The notes: generated by a model not told the origin, from the letters alone. Counted from the stretch's first letter, positions 11,860 through 24,689 are shown. The stretch is 64,000 bases of DNA from Symsagittifera roscoffensis (GCF_963678635.1 NC_087063.1:26719649-26783648), one strand, 5' to 3'. Numbers and translations: made by a program.

Positions 11860-13296
11860 TATATTTTTGGCTGAAATTGAATTTTTTCTTGGAAAATTTG
11901 ATCAGTCAGATTATAGTTTGTTGACTTATGTTCTGTCGGCTTAGTTGCCTCCTCACAATTTGTTTGTTCTGTAAACAGCTTCTTTTGTAGTCTCAAGTGG
12001 CCTTGATTAACTATAGTTTTTATAATTACTATACTGGTATATTTTCCGTTTTTTTTTCGCTTAGAAATTTTATTCGGCTTGAATGATTTCGGCTCTTCTT
12101 TTATCGATCTAGTGATCTTATTTTGCATCCGTATTAAGATAAAAAAATTATCATTCTTATTTTAAATAAATCAGCTCGGCTTGTAGACTAAAAGTTAAAA
12201 GGTGAACTTTTTTAAATGCTCAACTTTTTTATGACAACAATATGTTATGACATTTTTGTTTTCGGATTAGTTGGCACATTACCACGGGTTATCGACTTAG
12301 TGAGCGCTTGAAAAACACTAGAAGCTTGTTTAACGCTACCGACTGCGTTTTTTGCGTGTTTTAAAAAATAATAATTTTTTATGACACCTTTTTCCTTTGA
12401 TTTGTTGGCCCGAATCCGTTGGCGTCTAACCACGTGTTGTCTTTTTGGACCCTCAAAAATACTAAAAGCTTGCTTAATGCTAGTTCATGTGTTTCTTGTC
12501 AGTTTTTCTGATATTGAATTTTTCGTTTTGCAAAAAAAAATTAGTTGATTTTTATTGACAATTTTGTTCGGCAGTTTTGTTTTTGGATTGATTGGCGGCT
12601 AACTACGTGTTGTTAGCTTAGTCGACGCTCGGTAAATACTAAACGCTTGATTATTGCTAGTGGTTGTGTTTCGCGTCTGTTTTCTTGTGATTGAATTTTT
12701 TGTATTTTCAAATTTTTGCTTCGCTTAGCCTCTGGGTACAAATTTGGTTTCAGTGGGTAAAGTTTGAACTCCCGTTCTAATTAGAGCAATCGTTTGAAAT
12801 ATCCAAGCAAAAATTTGAAATTCCCGATGACCATAATACCAGATAGTAAAATCGTTGAAGCATTCGTCTCGATTGGCGAAGGATCAGAAAATGAATTTTG
12901 AAGTCGCCGAAAACACAAACCATTGTGTACTGGGTAACCGATATGGAAGGGGAAGGGTGGATAATTGGCTTGCATCACTTAGTAATTATGTTGACTCATA
13001 ATTGGCGTGGGTCACTTAATTTTTGTAGGCTCAAAGTTTTACTCATTCAGTTTTTCCCAGTAGCGTTGTCGGGCATATTTTTGCTTGCGTATGCAAAGTG
13101 CAATTTCGCGTCTGTGTGTATGTATTGTTTTTGTAATTGAAAGCGTTTTTTTTTAATTTTGATTTTATCTGTAATCCATACACCTGCGAGAGCAAGTGTC
13201 TTGTAGTCGGTAATTAAACTTTTTCACGTAAACAACTTTTGTTACGTGTTCGTAATTGAAATTGATGCTGCTTTTTATCTAACCTTAGCAACTTCC

Positions 13297-13370
13297 AGAC
13301 CCCATTGGTCTGCAGATAATGCAGTTGCATTTGAAATCGAATGTCAGGAGTTCGAGTCCCGGCCGGGCCT
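13297..13370 (+). repeat. tRNA-like segment, unit 4
   Basis: Same element, displaced by a further 1511 bp; the B box is unchanged. Confidence 0.55.
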
Positions 13371-14477
13371 TATATTTTTGGCTGAAATTGAATTTTTTCT
13401 TGGAAAATTTGATCAGTCAGATCATAGTTTGTTGACTTATGTTCTGTCGGCTTAGTTGCCTCCTCACAATTTGTTTGTTCTGTAAACAGCTTCTTTTGTA
13501 GTCTCAAGTGGCCTTGATTAACTATAGTTTTTATAATTACTAATCTGGTATATTTTCCGTTTTTTTTTCGCTTAGAAATTTTATTCGGCTTGAATGATTT
13601 CGGCTCTTCTTTTATCGATCTAGTGATCTTATTTTGCATCCGTATTAAGATAAAAAATTATCATTCTTGTTTTAAATAAATCAGCTCGGCTTGTAGACTA
13701 AAAGTTAAAAGGTGAACTTTTTTAAATGCTCAACTTTTTTATGACAACAATATGTTATGACATATTTGTTTTCGGATTAGTTGGCACATTACCACGGGTT
13801 ATCGACTTAGTGAGCGCTTGAAAAACACTAGAAGCTTGTTTAACGCTACCGACTGCGTTTTTTGCGTGTTTTAAAAAATAATAATTTTTTATGACACCTT
13901 TTTCCTTTGATTTGTTGGCCCGAATCCGTTGGCGTCTAACCACGTGTTGTCTTTTTGGACCCTCAAAAATACTAAAAGCTTGCTTAATGCTAGTTCATGT
14001 GTTTCTTGTCAGTTTTTCTGATATTGAATTTTTCGTTTTGCAAAAAAAAATTAGTTGATTTTTATTGACAATTTTGTTCGGCAGTTTTGTTTTTGGATTG
14101 ATTGGCGGCTAACTACGTGTTGTTAGCTTAGTCGACGCTCGGTAAATACTAAACGCTTGATTATTGCTAGTGGTTGTGTTTCGCGTCTGTTTTCTTGTGA
14201 TTGAATTTTTTGTATTTTCAAATTTTTGCTTCGCTTAGCCTCTGGGTACAAATTTGGTTTCAGCGGGTAAAGTTTGAACTCCCGTTCTAATTAGAGCAAT
14301 CGTTTGAAATATCCAAGCAAAAATTTGAAATTCCCGATGACCATAATACCAGATAGTAAAATCGTTGAAGCATTCGTCTCGATTGGCGAAGGATCAGAAA
14401 ATGAATTTTGAAGTCGACGAAAACACAAACCGTTGTGTACTGGGTAACTGATATGGGAGGGGAAGGGTAGGAAGGGA

Positions 14478-17400
14478 GAGTTCAAATCATTAATTGTTAA
14501 TCATAGAAATGATTTGTCGCTATTGAGTTCATCCGTTTTTTTCCAGAAAATTAGATACTCGGTTTTTGTGTTTGTTCGTTGCTTGACTTCTGATATTTTT
14601 AGGCTTGCGATCAACAAGCGTTAAAAAATTGGATGTACTTCTTTCAGGTCAACAGCTGTTGAAAAAATCAGTTAAATCATTTGATTGCCTCAGAGTTCTT
14701 AGCTTCTCCAGTGCTCTTGGTCTTGAGTTAACGACTGCACCTGGGACGGCGAAGGGATAAATTTCGAATCTAGTAAGGACCTGTTTTTTTTTCTATTTGT
14801 CGGCTTATTTGATTTGTCGGCCTATCAAAAAATTGTCGGCCTACTGTTCGCTATGTTTTTTTGGCCGATATGCCACAATACGGCTTTTCTTGCATGTAAA
14901 TGATTTATATTGGCCTATCATATTTGCCTATCATTTTCTTGCATGTAAGTGATTTATATTGGCCTGTTTTTGATTAATTGCTGTAATTTGTAAAATCACT
15001 GCCCGTCAAGGAATTAAAAAAAGTATTTTTTAATTCCTTGTTTTTCAAATTCCTTGCTTCGCTTTTCTTATATTAGGCCTCAACTTTGTTTGGCCTAAAT
15101 TATTTCGGCGTACCGTATGAGGGAACGTTTTTTTTGTCCGTTTGTGATTTTCTGGGGTAGGGTCGGCGTAAAAATGTAAGAATTTCAGAATTTGAGCGAT
15201 AACTTTTTGTTTTTCGGCTCAACGGTATTTGACCCAACTTTTGCCGGCTGAGTTCCCGCTCGATAGACAGTTACCTCTATGATGGTTTTAAATAGGAGTG
15301 TGGAAAATCCTACAAAAATTCAACCGACTGCCAATAATATGGCAAAATTTTGCCGACCGCTTAACAAATCGAATTGAAGGTCAAGCGAGTCAAAGCTTCA
15401 AGGCATTTTAGTTTGTTTTTGTTTGAGGTTATGATCTTTGGCCTTTATTAATTGAAACTTTTTCTTCCGTTGAAAATTTATTTAGCGGAACAATAATTTT
15501 TTAAATATTTTTAAAAAGAAAGTTCGCTGATTTGAAAAAAAGTCACGCTGTTGTGCGCGCCAGCGTTTGACTACATTGGTTGTACAAGTAAAAATTAAAG
15601 CAGTTTTATCTTGGTGATTTTTTTATATTCCATATTGAAGCCAGTTCTATCGTTATTCGTTCCTTTAAATCTTTCGTTTAGCAAGGGTATTTGAGCCGGG
15701 TGCTAGACTTTTTATCCGTAAACAACTTCATTCACAGAATTCGCACGTGAAAATTGTACACATATTTTACTTGCTTTATTTTATATTCAATTCAATCAAT
15801 CATCCGGCGCATCTGACCTAGAGGTAACTCAACTGTTTGAGACGGTACGGACTTCGCATATGAGAGATTACCTTTTTTTAAAATTCAATTTCAATAACTT
15901 AACGTAGTCTGGAGGTAAAGCCCATGCTTGCCACAATAAACGTCCTGGGTTCATTTCGTTCAAGAGCCGATTTTCTTCTCCAATTAAACGTTTTTTTAAA
16001 GTTCAATTTTCGGACGGACCACAGTTAGTCTGATAATATTGTTCATGTTGCATGGATTTTTCTCTATAAACAATTGTTTCCAAGAGCTGAATTTCACTTC
16101 GGTTTTTCTACTGTATTTTTTAAGTTTACTCTATTTTGTAAGTCTATGATTTTGTATATATATTTTTTTGCTTTCAAAGTTTCTTTGGCTTGAATGGTTT
16201 CGTCTTTTTTAGATCGGTTTAGTTGTTTTGCACCTAAAAAAACTTGATAATTTTTGGCTAGCCAAGCTTAGCTACCGCAGGATAGTTTTAGCCCTGGAGC
16301 TTGTGTTTCTAGCCCTTTCTCGGAAAAAACTTCAAAAACTTTAAATTTTTTGTACTTTTCCTTAAGTGCTGCTTTAAAATGCTACCTTTATCGTCTATCT
16401 CTCTCACCTCTCCTCTTAAATGAAACTTTAAAAGAACCACAATTGTTTTTGAAAGTGTTTTCGATTTATTTTATACAATAACGAACATGGCCGTGACTTT
16501 ATGTGCTACGTGCACCGTCACCAATTTTTTTTAAATTAGCTCTTGGGCTGCTTTTAAAGCTCCTTCTATTATGAATCTGAAGCAAAAACAAAGGTTAGCA
16601 AGCAATCCCAGGTTAAAATATTCAATTTCAACTTGAAATATGTAAGTACATATACAGCTGATGAGTCTTCGTTGTTTAAATGTTACCTTTGAGTCAGGTT
16701 TTATTGAGATTTGCTACGGTTATATGATTGATACACTTTTGATAGCTCTCGCATTTTTTGTGCTCTTTACATGATATTTGCTTTTTTTAATTCAATTCAT
16801 TTTGATGCGAACCATATCTGCTTTCATTTGGGTAGTCAAACATTCATTTTTTGGTACCAATCTTTGGGCACTGCACTGAGCACGTTCTTCTTATGAACTA
16901 GTATCACTAATTGGAACAGAATTTCCTTTGCAATCCTCGATTTCATTTCCACGCTGTTTATATGCGGAAAATGGAACCATTCTTGCTTTTTTTTGCATTT
17001 CAAATTGCTGTTTTTTGTTTTTCACAGCATATAGGTGTTAATCTACTGTGAAAAGAGCTTTCTTTTTTATACAAAATTTGGAAGCTGAGATTTCATTTCA
17101 GTTTGATTTCCTTCTTTTTTGGTTCGTGCTCATTTGAAACTGAATGATATTGAAATCCGCAGCTTGATTTCTAAATTTTTTCAAAAGAAAAATAGTGTTT
17201 CTATACTACATATGGTAATCTGCGACTGGGATAGTGATTGAACCCTTTATCAACCTCTGGTTAGTTTTCAGTGTAGCCTTCCGTTCGTTAAAACTTAGTT
17301 TTTGCACAGTTTTGATTCCCGTAGATTAACTGAAAGTTTAATGTAATTCATTTTTTTTGTGGGGGGGGGGGGGGGGGGAGGGGGGCTGAGTACTTGTGAG

Positions 17401-18572
17401 GACCTAAAGCTTAATATCTGTCTACTTTGTCTTTGTTGGTGAAAAAAATTTAATCGATGCAGAAAAAATATTGTGGAAACCGAATAAAATAGTGGCTTGG
17501 GAAATTAATGAACATATGCTAAATAAGCGTTCGTTTGGAGTTGATTTTTTTAAAATCTTTTCAAATCAAAATTCCGTGCGTCAATTATCAAATTTGATTT
17601 AAAAAAAACATTGCCAACTGCCTATAATATAATCATCAATATTATTGTTTGTCGTTTGTCTAAACGTGTTCTGATCAAACTAACGCACATTTTCTTTCCT
17701 TACAATACAATTCTATTTTGTTACTTTTAGCTGAAGGAACGCACGCTTTGTTGAGTGGCTTTACTTCAACAATTTCCCAAGATATTTAATTCAACACTTT
17801 CACGGCAGGGAACTCCTTTTTATACGACTGTAGTTGTATCAAATGTCTTAAATAAGTATTCAAAATCATTTTGATTCCGACACCACGTGCTTTTTCTGAT
17901 GTAATTATTCTGCGAGACTGGTTCATTTTATATTTTCTAATAGTCGGAATGTTTTATAAAGCCTTCGTCAATGCTGGTTAATTTGCTGGGAATTTCCGTA
18001 GTTGCAATCATGGTAAGTATGTAAAAATTCGGTTCACGTCACGTTTGAATTGAATTAGTTCGTAGCTACCAGGGGCCAAATCCGTTATATAGCCTTTCTT
18101 TCTTGTAATTTAACACTGCGGATATTTGATATTCGATAGCTATTTAGCTGATTGCTTATTTATTAGCTCTTGTATCAATCGGCTGCCAGAGTGTGATTTT
18201 TTCACCAGAGTCTTTTAACCCCTTGTCTTGAGGTGAGTCTTGCAATTGCTTCTAAATTAACGGAAATTTCTTTGAGCTTTGCAAGGTGCCCTGATCGATT
18301 TTCAAACCAGAATGGAAAAAGGCGATCTAGGAAGCTGTCAAATGCATTTGGACAAATAAATCAAATTTAGAAAGGGATCATTTGCGGCAATGTTCTTTAA
18401 ATTCAATCGGAAAGTCAGGAAGCCGGATTAAATAATAGTAATAGAATCATAAAGGTTTCTTATTTTCTGATTTTTCATTATCCATTCTTGCCCCAGATTT
18501 ATGAAGTTGTTTGAAGTTATTGCCAGTGTTTATATGATCTTCTAGTCTTTGCAGTATATTGTCTTTCGAGGT
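14478..18572. other. Gene-free repeat landscape
   Basis: No reading frame with a recognisable domain on either strand. The region contains scattered copies of a phrase like 'gggtgctagactttttatccgtaaacaact' (15698), also present in variants near 19256, 21318 and 50917. It also holds degenerate tRNA-like B boxes (about 15950) and one long poly-G run. It appears to consist of old dispersed repeats. Confidence 0.5.
17361..17386 (+). repeat. Poly-G tract (18 G, then A and six G)
   Basis: An uninterrupted run of 18 guanines followed by an adenine and more guanines, in otherwise AT-rich DNA. It is a potential G-quadruplex or slippage site; the exact length could be affected by sequencing error. Confidence 0.8.
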
Positions 18573-18581
18573 GTTAATAAA

Positions 18582-18960
18582 GGGTCTAGGGCATATCCGA
18601 TATGTCAAACATCCGAACTTATATAATAATTATGTAATAATTTTACCTTCGAATTTCAGCAGAATAAAGAATTCAATTCGACGATTCTAATTAAGCCATT
18701 TCTCGGTGAAAGGTAACCGGTGACGCTCTACGTGTGCGTCGCCGCTTTGCGGTGATAAAGGGCTCTAGTTGGGAAACTCGCAACACGTTGGCGCGACTGC
18801 GGTGGTCACTATTAATTCGGTCACTATAGCAGCTTTAAAACGAACGGTAGAAATCGGATCCTTGCCCTACTTTAGAAACCCTAGTAAGGCTCCCTCTCGG
18901 ATGTTTGCAACAATTTTTGGCTTTTAGGATGTTTGACATATCAGATGTTTGACGGTACCC
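18582..18960. mobile_element. MITE-like element, 379 bp, probable 8-9-bp target duplication
   Basis: The ends carry an imperfect inverted repeat of about 35 bp that includes a perfect 16-bp core, GATATGTCAAACATCC near the left end and its reverse complement near the right end. Flanks are GTTAATAAA on the left (18573-18581) and GTTAATAGA on the right (18961-18969), a 9-bp direct repeat with one mismatch, consistent with an hAT- or Mutator-like non-autonomous element. The outer termini read GGGTCT and (reverse complement) GGGTAC. No transposase is present inside. Confidence 0.6.
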
Positions 18961-19561
18961 GTTAATAGACGAATTGATTTTTCATTTTAAAATCGTGTTT
19001 GGTTTTTTCAAGAAAAAATCTTGGTTTCGTTAAATCAAAAAGAAACGTCAATCAATAACGAGTCTTGAACTTCAAAGAGCTGTAAAACTCTGTTATTGCA
19101 GGAAAGCTTTTGATCTTCTTTGTGAATCGATTAAAAGTTTTTGTATGTACAAAAGTAAAGCATTTTCTATGAAACTTTTTAAAAAACAATTAGTCGTTTT
19201 TCCGACTTCCTTAGTTTTTTTTAACCGTTTTCTTACTCCTACATCTACCCGTAGTCTTGCAACTGGGTACTAGATTTTTCCCGTAAATAGTTTTTTTCAC
19301 AGGCTTTCTGAAATTGTACTTACGTCAGCTTCGCTTTACCCAGCAGGCAAATTTGAGCGTGCTTATCTAATAAAGGCTTTTATTCGTCTTATAAGCAACA
19401 CAGCTTGTATCTAAATTTCTAGAGGGGAAGGGCACTCAAAACTTTTTCTCATATCTTATTTCTCAAAACCTTTCTCACGAGTCCTGACCCACTTTTCAAG
19501 AGTCCTGGGACGACAAATCACACGGGAAATAATCCGTTTTGAAAAAAACTCGGCATTTTGT

Positions 19562-20012
19562 GTAGAGTATTGAACGTAGTGAAGACTCTTATACAGGTCT
19601 TTTTTATTTTTGATTTTTCGCGTGACTTAAGACTTATTTGAAAGTTCAGTTTGTTTTCCTTGTTAAAAGGAAGGTAAACTCCAGTTTGAAGCACCGAAAG
19701 TGTAAAGGTCACGAAAAACGTGATCCACTTCTAGTTTCGAAAGTGAGTTTAAATGTTCGGATTTCCTAGCGGAATTAAAAGTTTACTTATTGCACCAGTT
19801 TTCTCAAATTGGATTAGTTTTTTAATCAAAAAAGCACCAATCGTAAATTGTGCTTGAAATTCAGAGAGCATATATTTTTCAATGGCCATATATTTTTTCT
19901 TTAAAGTTCGAGAGTTGAAGTTTTTTTCAAAAAACAAGTCAGTTTTTGTCTGTTGCCTTGCGTTCCATACACTTTTCCAACTGTCATCTTTGGTCGGCTT
20001 AGTTGCCACATC
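19562..20012 (+). repeat. Dispersed hairpin-bearing repeat, copy 1
   Basis: Begins with the head 'attgaacgtagtgaagactctt' and runs through a conserved hairpin at 19698-19730 (AAGTG, GTCACG, A-loop, CGTGAT, CACTT). It ends in 'cacttttccaactgtc' followed by 'tcggcttagttgccaca'. The same order of motifs recurs in the other copies listed. It is non-coding in every copy. Confidence 0.75.
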
Positions 20013-20635
20013 ATAGTTGTTTTTTGTTGTTACCATTCTTAATTGTAGGTGTTATGATTTATCCCTGCAATTTGGAATTTTACTAAACTTGACTTCGTAT
20101 AGCTTCCTTTTTTTCGTTCAAGACTTAATTGGGTCAAGTTATTTTTGGCTTATATTTTATCGGCTTATTGGTGTAGTTGTGGGTCGTTTGAAGATGTGGA
20201 TCGTACTAAATGCTTAAAATAGAAATTAGCGTCGTGTATTCCGCAAATATACCATCATTGAGGGGGAAGGGGACGCACAACATCTTTTTGATTTTTAAGT
20301 TTTTCTAAAACAATTTTTCAACTTAATGAATTGTCATGAATTGTCGACTGTTTTAAGCCCTTTAAGTTTTTATTAATTGCCTATTTAACATGGTCTTAAT
20401 TCGCATGCGAATTTTTTGTCTGCGGTTTTCATTTTTTTTGTTGGTGAGTTGGTCATGCTATGTGTGTTTTATCGCAAGTGGTGCGAAGCTTCGGTTAGTT
20501 TAAACTTGTGTTACGTTCCCAGTTAATTTCCTAGCTTTTTACCACTGGTAGTTTAATAGCGTGCGTTGTATCTGTTGTATTATTAGTGGCTATGGGTTGT
20601 ATCTCTTTTTATTAGTGGCTAGTGTTTGAAGACTA

Positions 20636-20830
20636 GTTCTCAAAATGGTTAAGTTTTATCAAAAAAGAGTCAATCATGTTTTGTTCTAGAAATTTAAAGA
20701 GCTTTAAGGTCATCTTTTTTTCGAAATTTGTAAGTTGAGATTTCAAAAAAGTCAGTTTTTTTCCTATTTACATGCGTTCATTGACTCTTTTCCAACTCTG
20801 GCGGCTGTGCCTATGCTTGGTGATAGTACT
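20636..20830 (+). repeat. Dispersed hairpin-bearing repeat, 3' partial copy
   Basis: Only the 3' half of the family is present ('atcaaaaaagagtcaatcat' through 'gactcttttccaactc'); the hairpin section is missing. Confidence 0.6.
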
Positions 20831-21689
20831 AGCTGAATTCTGATTGGCTCAGTTTCAGAATTCAATATTCTTTGATTCTTTTTGATATTTTTTATAAGTT
20901 ATTTTTCCCAAGGACTCTACACCAACATATTATTTGTTGAGATAAATTTTCTTGTGCTTTTAGTTATGGGTTTCATGCTTGTGCTTTTAGTTATGGGTGT
21001 CGAAAAATAGCGAGGTTAAGGACATGAATGCTTTGGGTTATTTATCTGTAGTATCATATGCGGAGGCTTCACGGAAAGTGCAGCTCACTTTTTAAGTTAT
21101 TGTCGCGTTTGTGTGCGTTCGTATGTATCGGCATTTTATATAGTGAACTTGAAATGACTTGTCTATTTCCTGTTTCTGGAATTGAAAAAATTGCTGAATA
21201 ATTTGTCCTTTCTTTGTCTCTGACTACGTTTTGGTTTGCGCTTCTATAATTACATTGATTGATGTGGCAGCTTGGAGTTCAGGTGAGACACAGGAGGCGA
21301 TTGTTATTACTTTAATAGGTAACTAGACTTTCCCGTTAACAACCTTTAGAATTCTTACTTGCTTTTATTACTTGCTTTATTATTGAAACTAAACAACTTT
21401 CAGGTTCGTTCTCACTTGGGCTAAAGGTAAGGCAGTTGCCCTCCTTGTATCCTTGTCTGGGTAGGGAGTCCCGGCCGGTCCTTGTTTTTTATATGAAAAA
21501 GGAAAAAACGCTTTAAGGAAAAAGTTCAAATGTCGGACTTTCGCTTGTCTACAATATTTTTGTCGACGTAATTGCCACATCGGGGAGGTTTCTTGTGTTG
21601 CTAGTAATTTTCCTTCTAGGTGTAAGTGTTTTTTGATTTACTCCTGTAAGTGGTAAAGTTATTAGCCCTGAAATTTTCTTTGGTTTTAA
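20831..21689. other. Repeat-rich spacer, no gene
   Basis: No coding signal. A degenerate tRNA-like segment at about 21410-21485 ends 'gagtcccggccggtcc', a diverged relative of the tRNA-like segment in the 1.5-kb array, followed by the same downstream sequence type. This links the array unit to dispersed elements. Confidence 0.45.
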
Positions 21690-22105
21690 TTTTTAGAGTC
21701 GATGAACGTTGTTGGTTTTTTTTCAGGAAAACGGCTCAAATTTATTTTTTCCCGGTTTGACTTTTATTTCTTTTTAAGTTCAGTTCAATTTTTAAAATAA
21801 AATGGAGGCAAACTCGACTATCGAACCGCAGAAGTGTAAAGGTCACGAAAAACGTGATTGGCTTCTAGCTTCGAAAATGGATTTTAATTTTCAAATTTCC
21901 AAGCGAAATAAAAAGGCTACTTATCGATCCAGTTTTCTCAAAGTGGGTTAATTTGATCAAAGTGTCAAAAAGATCAGTTTTAAATTGTTCTTGAAATGCA
22001 AAGAGCTTTGAGGGCATCTATTTTTTCAAAGATAAGGTTTTTCAATAAACACGTGGGTTTTTTTATTCTGTTAATTTGCATTCATTGACTTTTTTCCACC
22101 TGTCT
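21690..22105 (+). repeat. Dispersed hairpin-bearing repeat, copy 2
   Basis: The head 'agagtcgatgaacgttg' at about 21692 is followed by the conserved hairpin at 21831-21866 (GAAG, GGTCACG, A-loop, CGTGAT, CTTC) and the usual tail near 22090. Confidence 0.75.
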
Positions 22106-23389
22106 GTCTCTGTTTTTTTTTGCTGAAAAGCTTTATCGGGTCTAAACGTTTTCGGCTTGTTTTATTGGCTTAGTTACCTAATTTTGTGTCGCTTCATAGG
22201 CTATAAATCGTTTTTTTTTGTTTGAAAACCTCAGTAGTTTTGTGTTGCAAGATCTCAAGAGTTTTAAAATTTACTTTCTCAAATCAAGTAAATACTGGTG
22301 GTTGTGTTTTTTGACTGCTTTTTGAAAAGTATATTTTTTCCTCCTTATTTTTTCATCGCTCCTTGAAATGCAGCGCTTGTGTTTAATCGCAAGTGACGTG
22401 AAGCTCTGCTTTGCTTTTTTTGTGTAAGAATGTTAATTTTTTTGTAAAACTTTTTTGATTCAAATCCTGGTTTGAGCTTTTTGGGTATTTCTGTTACAAT
22501 AAAATTGATGGATCATTTCTCACTTGAAATGCTTCAATCTTTCGTCTATTTTGTATTTAAATGCGAGTTTCATTATCTCGCCATCTTTAGGATTTTACAA
22601 CGTAATGCTTTTGCATGTTGAACAGTAGATCTATCAATAGATTTTTGCATATTGAAGCAGTGACTTATCTCGCAATGTTTTTAATGTTTTCATCGTTATA
22701 TCGCCTTTCGCTGAGCTTATACAATGTTCAAGTGCTCTTTTATTGCTCACAATATAGCATCGTGTTTCTGGAATCCTATGTAGGGCTGCAAAATGAGATT
22801 GATCATACGGCACTACCATTTTTTTTCTTCAAATTTCGATGATTTTTTAAAAGTTTTTCATCCATATATCTCTTGTATTTTTCAAAAGCGAGCATCACTA
22901 TCTTGCCATGTTTAAATCTTATCAACTTAAAATTCCTCTGTGTTTAATGTCTAAGCGTTGCTGTTTGTTAATGAAAATCTGTTAAAGGAAAAAGATTTTC
23001 ACAGTTTGACCTTTGTTCCGACTTTCGAAGAAAATGACAGCACATTTGTGCTCGTGGTGTTTTTTTCTCCGTTTTCGAAATTTTAAATAGCTATTTTTGA
23101 CTTTTTTAATTATTCGAATAGTTTTATTGTGCTGAGCTTAAATTAAAAAGATATTTAAAATGTGATCATTATCGTAAAGTTGAGGAATTTTCAAAATAGC
23201 CAATGTGACCAGTTTGGGATAATTACGCGCGATAAATTTCATGCTATTTTAGCGTAAGCTGCCAGTTAAATTGTTTCAAAAAGAATTGAGGTCAGCAATT
23301 TGCTTTTATTAATCCTTTAGCAGACTCTAAAATATGTCGATGTTTTTTAAATAGCGGGAGGGGGGAGTTGGGATAAAATGAAGAAAAAA
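22106..23389. other. Gene-free AT-rich spacer
   Basis: No recognisable gene on either strand. The 23070-23270 stretch resembles 25230-25400 (both contain 'aaattaaaaagat' followed by 'gatcatt' and a 'gaagttg' phrase), so it is another dispersed repeat. Confidence 0.4.
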
Positions 23390-24085
23390 ATGAAATAAAT
23401 AGAAGTATTGGCAAAAAAGGTTTTCATTGAATAGCAGTCGGCTCTCGTTTTTTTTCCAGTTTAGTTCATTTCTTTTGTTAAAAGGAAGACAAAGTCCACT
23501 ATCGAACAGTAAAAAGTTCACGGAAAACGTGATCGACTATAATTTCGAACATGGAGTTTAATTGTCAGATTTCCCTGCAAAATAAAAAACTTCAACTATT
23601 GATTCAGTTTTCTCAACTTAGGCTATTTTAGTCAAAAATGCACCATATAAATTGTTCGTGAAATTCAAAGGGCTTCAAGGGCATGATTTTTGGTTCTTTT
23701 TACTTATTCCGCACAAGTTTTGCGATTTTGTTGTTTTCAATATATAAATACAAAACAATGCTAGCACTGATTCGTTTGGTTAATACAAATGCGATCGTTT
23801 TAATTTAGCCGATTTCTACAAGGCCAAATTTTGAGTAGATGTTAAGCAATTTTTTCCGGTAGCTGTTTTCTGTAGCAAAAAATCAATATTTCAACATCTT
23901 AAGCTGAAACTATTTTGCTCCAATTTGATTGGCTAGAGATGTTGAAACATTGATTTTTGGGCGGAATAAGTAAAAAGCCCTATTTTTTTCTTTTAAAATT
24001 TGAAAAATAAAGTTTTTTTTTCAAATATCAAGTCCGTTTTTTTTCTGCTTTCTTGCGTAGTATACTTTTCCAACTGTCAGCTGGC
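23390..24085 (+). repeat. Dispersed hairpin-bearing repeat, copy 3 (interrupted)
   Basis: The middle part at 23500-23560 holds a diverged version of the hairpin ('ttcacggaaaacgtgatcg'). The 3' part is split by a separate TIR element at about 23690-23981 and resumes with the usual tail at about 24000-24085. Confidence 0.65.
23690..23981. mobile_element. TIR element nested in a dispersed repeat
   Basis: A perfect 17-bp inverted repeat bounds the element: CTTTTTACTTATTCCGC at 23696-23712 and its reverse complement at 23961-23977. A second inverted pair lies inside the right half (about 23877-23900 against 23934-23957, AATCAATnTTTCAACATCT type), which can form a terminal hairpin. It interrupts the dispersed repeat, so it is younger than that copy. 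No unambiguous target duplication was found and no protein is encoded. Confidence 0.6.
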
Positions 24086-24689
24086 TATGCTTATTCATAG
24101 TGCTTTCCTTGATTTATGGTGTTTGCTTTCAGGGAAAAATTGCGGGCGATGGTAAAGCTGAGCATTCGTTCAATAGCGATAGCTTTTGATTTCTTTCCAA
24201 TTTGTATTTATAGGTTGTCTCGCCTTGCTCTTTTGTAAGTTTTGGCCGAGTTTACTTTGTTAGGGGCTGATTGTTCTTACTTGTTTTTTTTTATATATAT
24301 TTCAGTTTTCTAAGAAATTGGTAAAATTTTCTTGTTTATTTATATTTACTGTTTCTCTGTATTGCAAGTTTTAAGAATCTTTGTTACACCTCGTGTCCAG
24401 GCAAAACAGCCACTTAACATCAATCCGCAAAATAGGTATTGTAAGAAACCAATGAAACAGTCGGACTAAGTTAACTTTCCCAAAGTGCTTCAGAGTATGT
24501 TAATTTGGTTCTACGTTGGTATTTTCAGCCAATTAGAGTCAAGAGTTTGGCTTCCTTTTAAATAGTAAGGTGGGGAGTCTTTACTTGCTCTATCTAGGTA
24601 TGTTCGGCCCATGTTGAGAAAAACGCGTTTGAAATTTCAAATTTTGATTATTGTGTCCGGATAATTTAAATAAGCTCTTATCGGATCGC
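24086..24689. other. Spacer with dispersed repeat pieces
   Basis: No gene seen. The 24617-24672 stretch ('gagaaaaacgcgtttgaaat' through 'gtccggataatttaaat') is a paralogue of 26107-26151 plus 26533-26550 and serves as the empty site for the hAT-like insertion there. Confidence 0.5.

Larger units (their letters stand above)
7521..14477. repeat. Tandem array of 1.51-1.54-kb units, about 4.5 copies
   Basis: The phrase 'gatcttattttgcatc' marks unit starts near 7521, 9063, 10603, 12115 and 13626. The first two periods are about 1541 bp and the next two 1511 bp. The last unit stops partway, at about 14477. Units 3 and 4 (10603-12114 and 12115-13625) and the start of unit 5 are almost identical, pointing to very recent amplification, whereas units 1 and 2 differ more. 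Each unit has three internal subrepeats of about 175 bp, marked by variants of 'aaaagcttgnttaatgcta' (about 7727, 7900 and 8079 in unit 1). Each full unit also contains one tRNA-like segment. Short open frames (60-90 residues) recur in each unit on both strands, but none has a domain, so I regard the array as non-coding. Confidence 0.95.

Noticed and set aside
7521-14477. CRISPR-like array
   Set aside because: Repeats are kilobase-sized, contiguous and eukaryotic; no short repeat-spacer pattern or cas genes.
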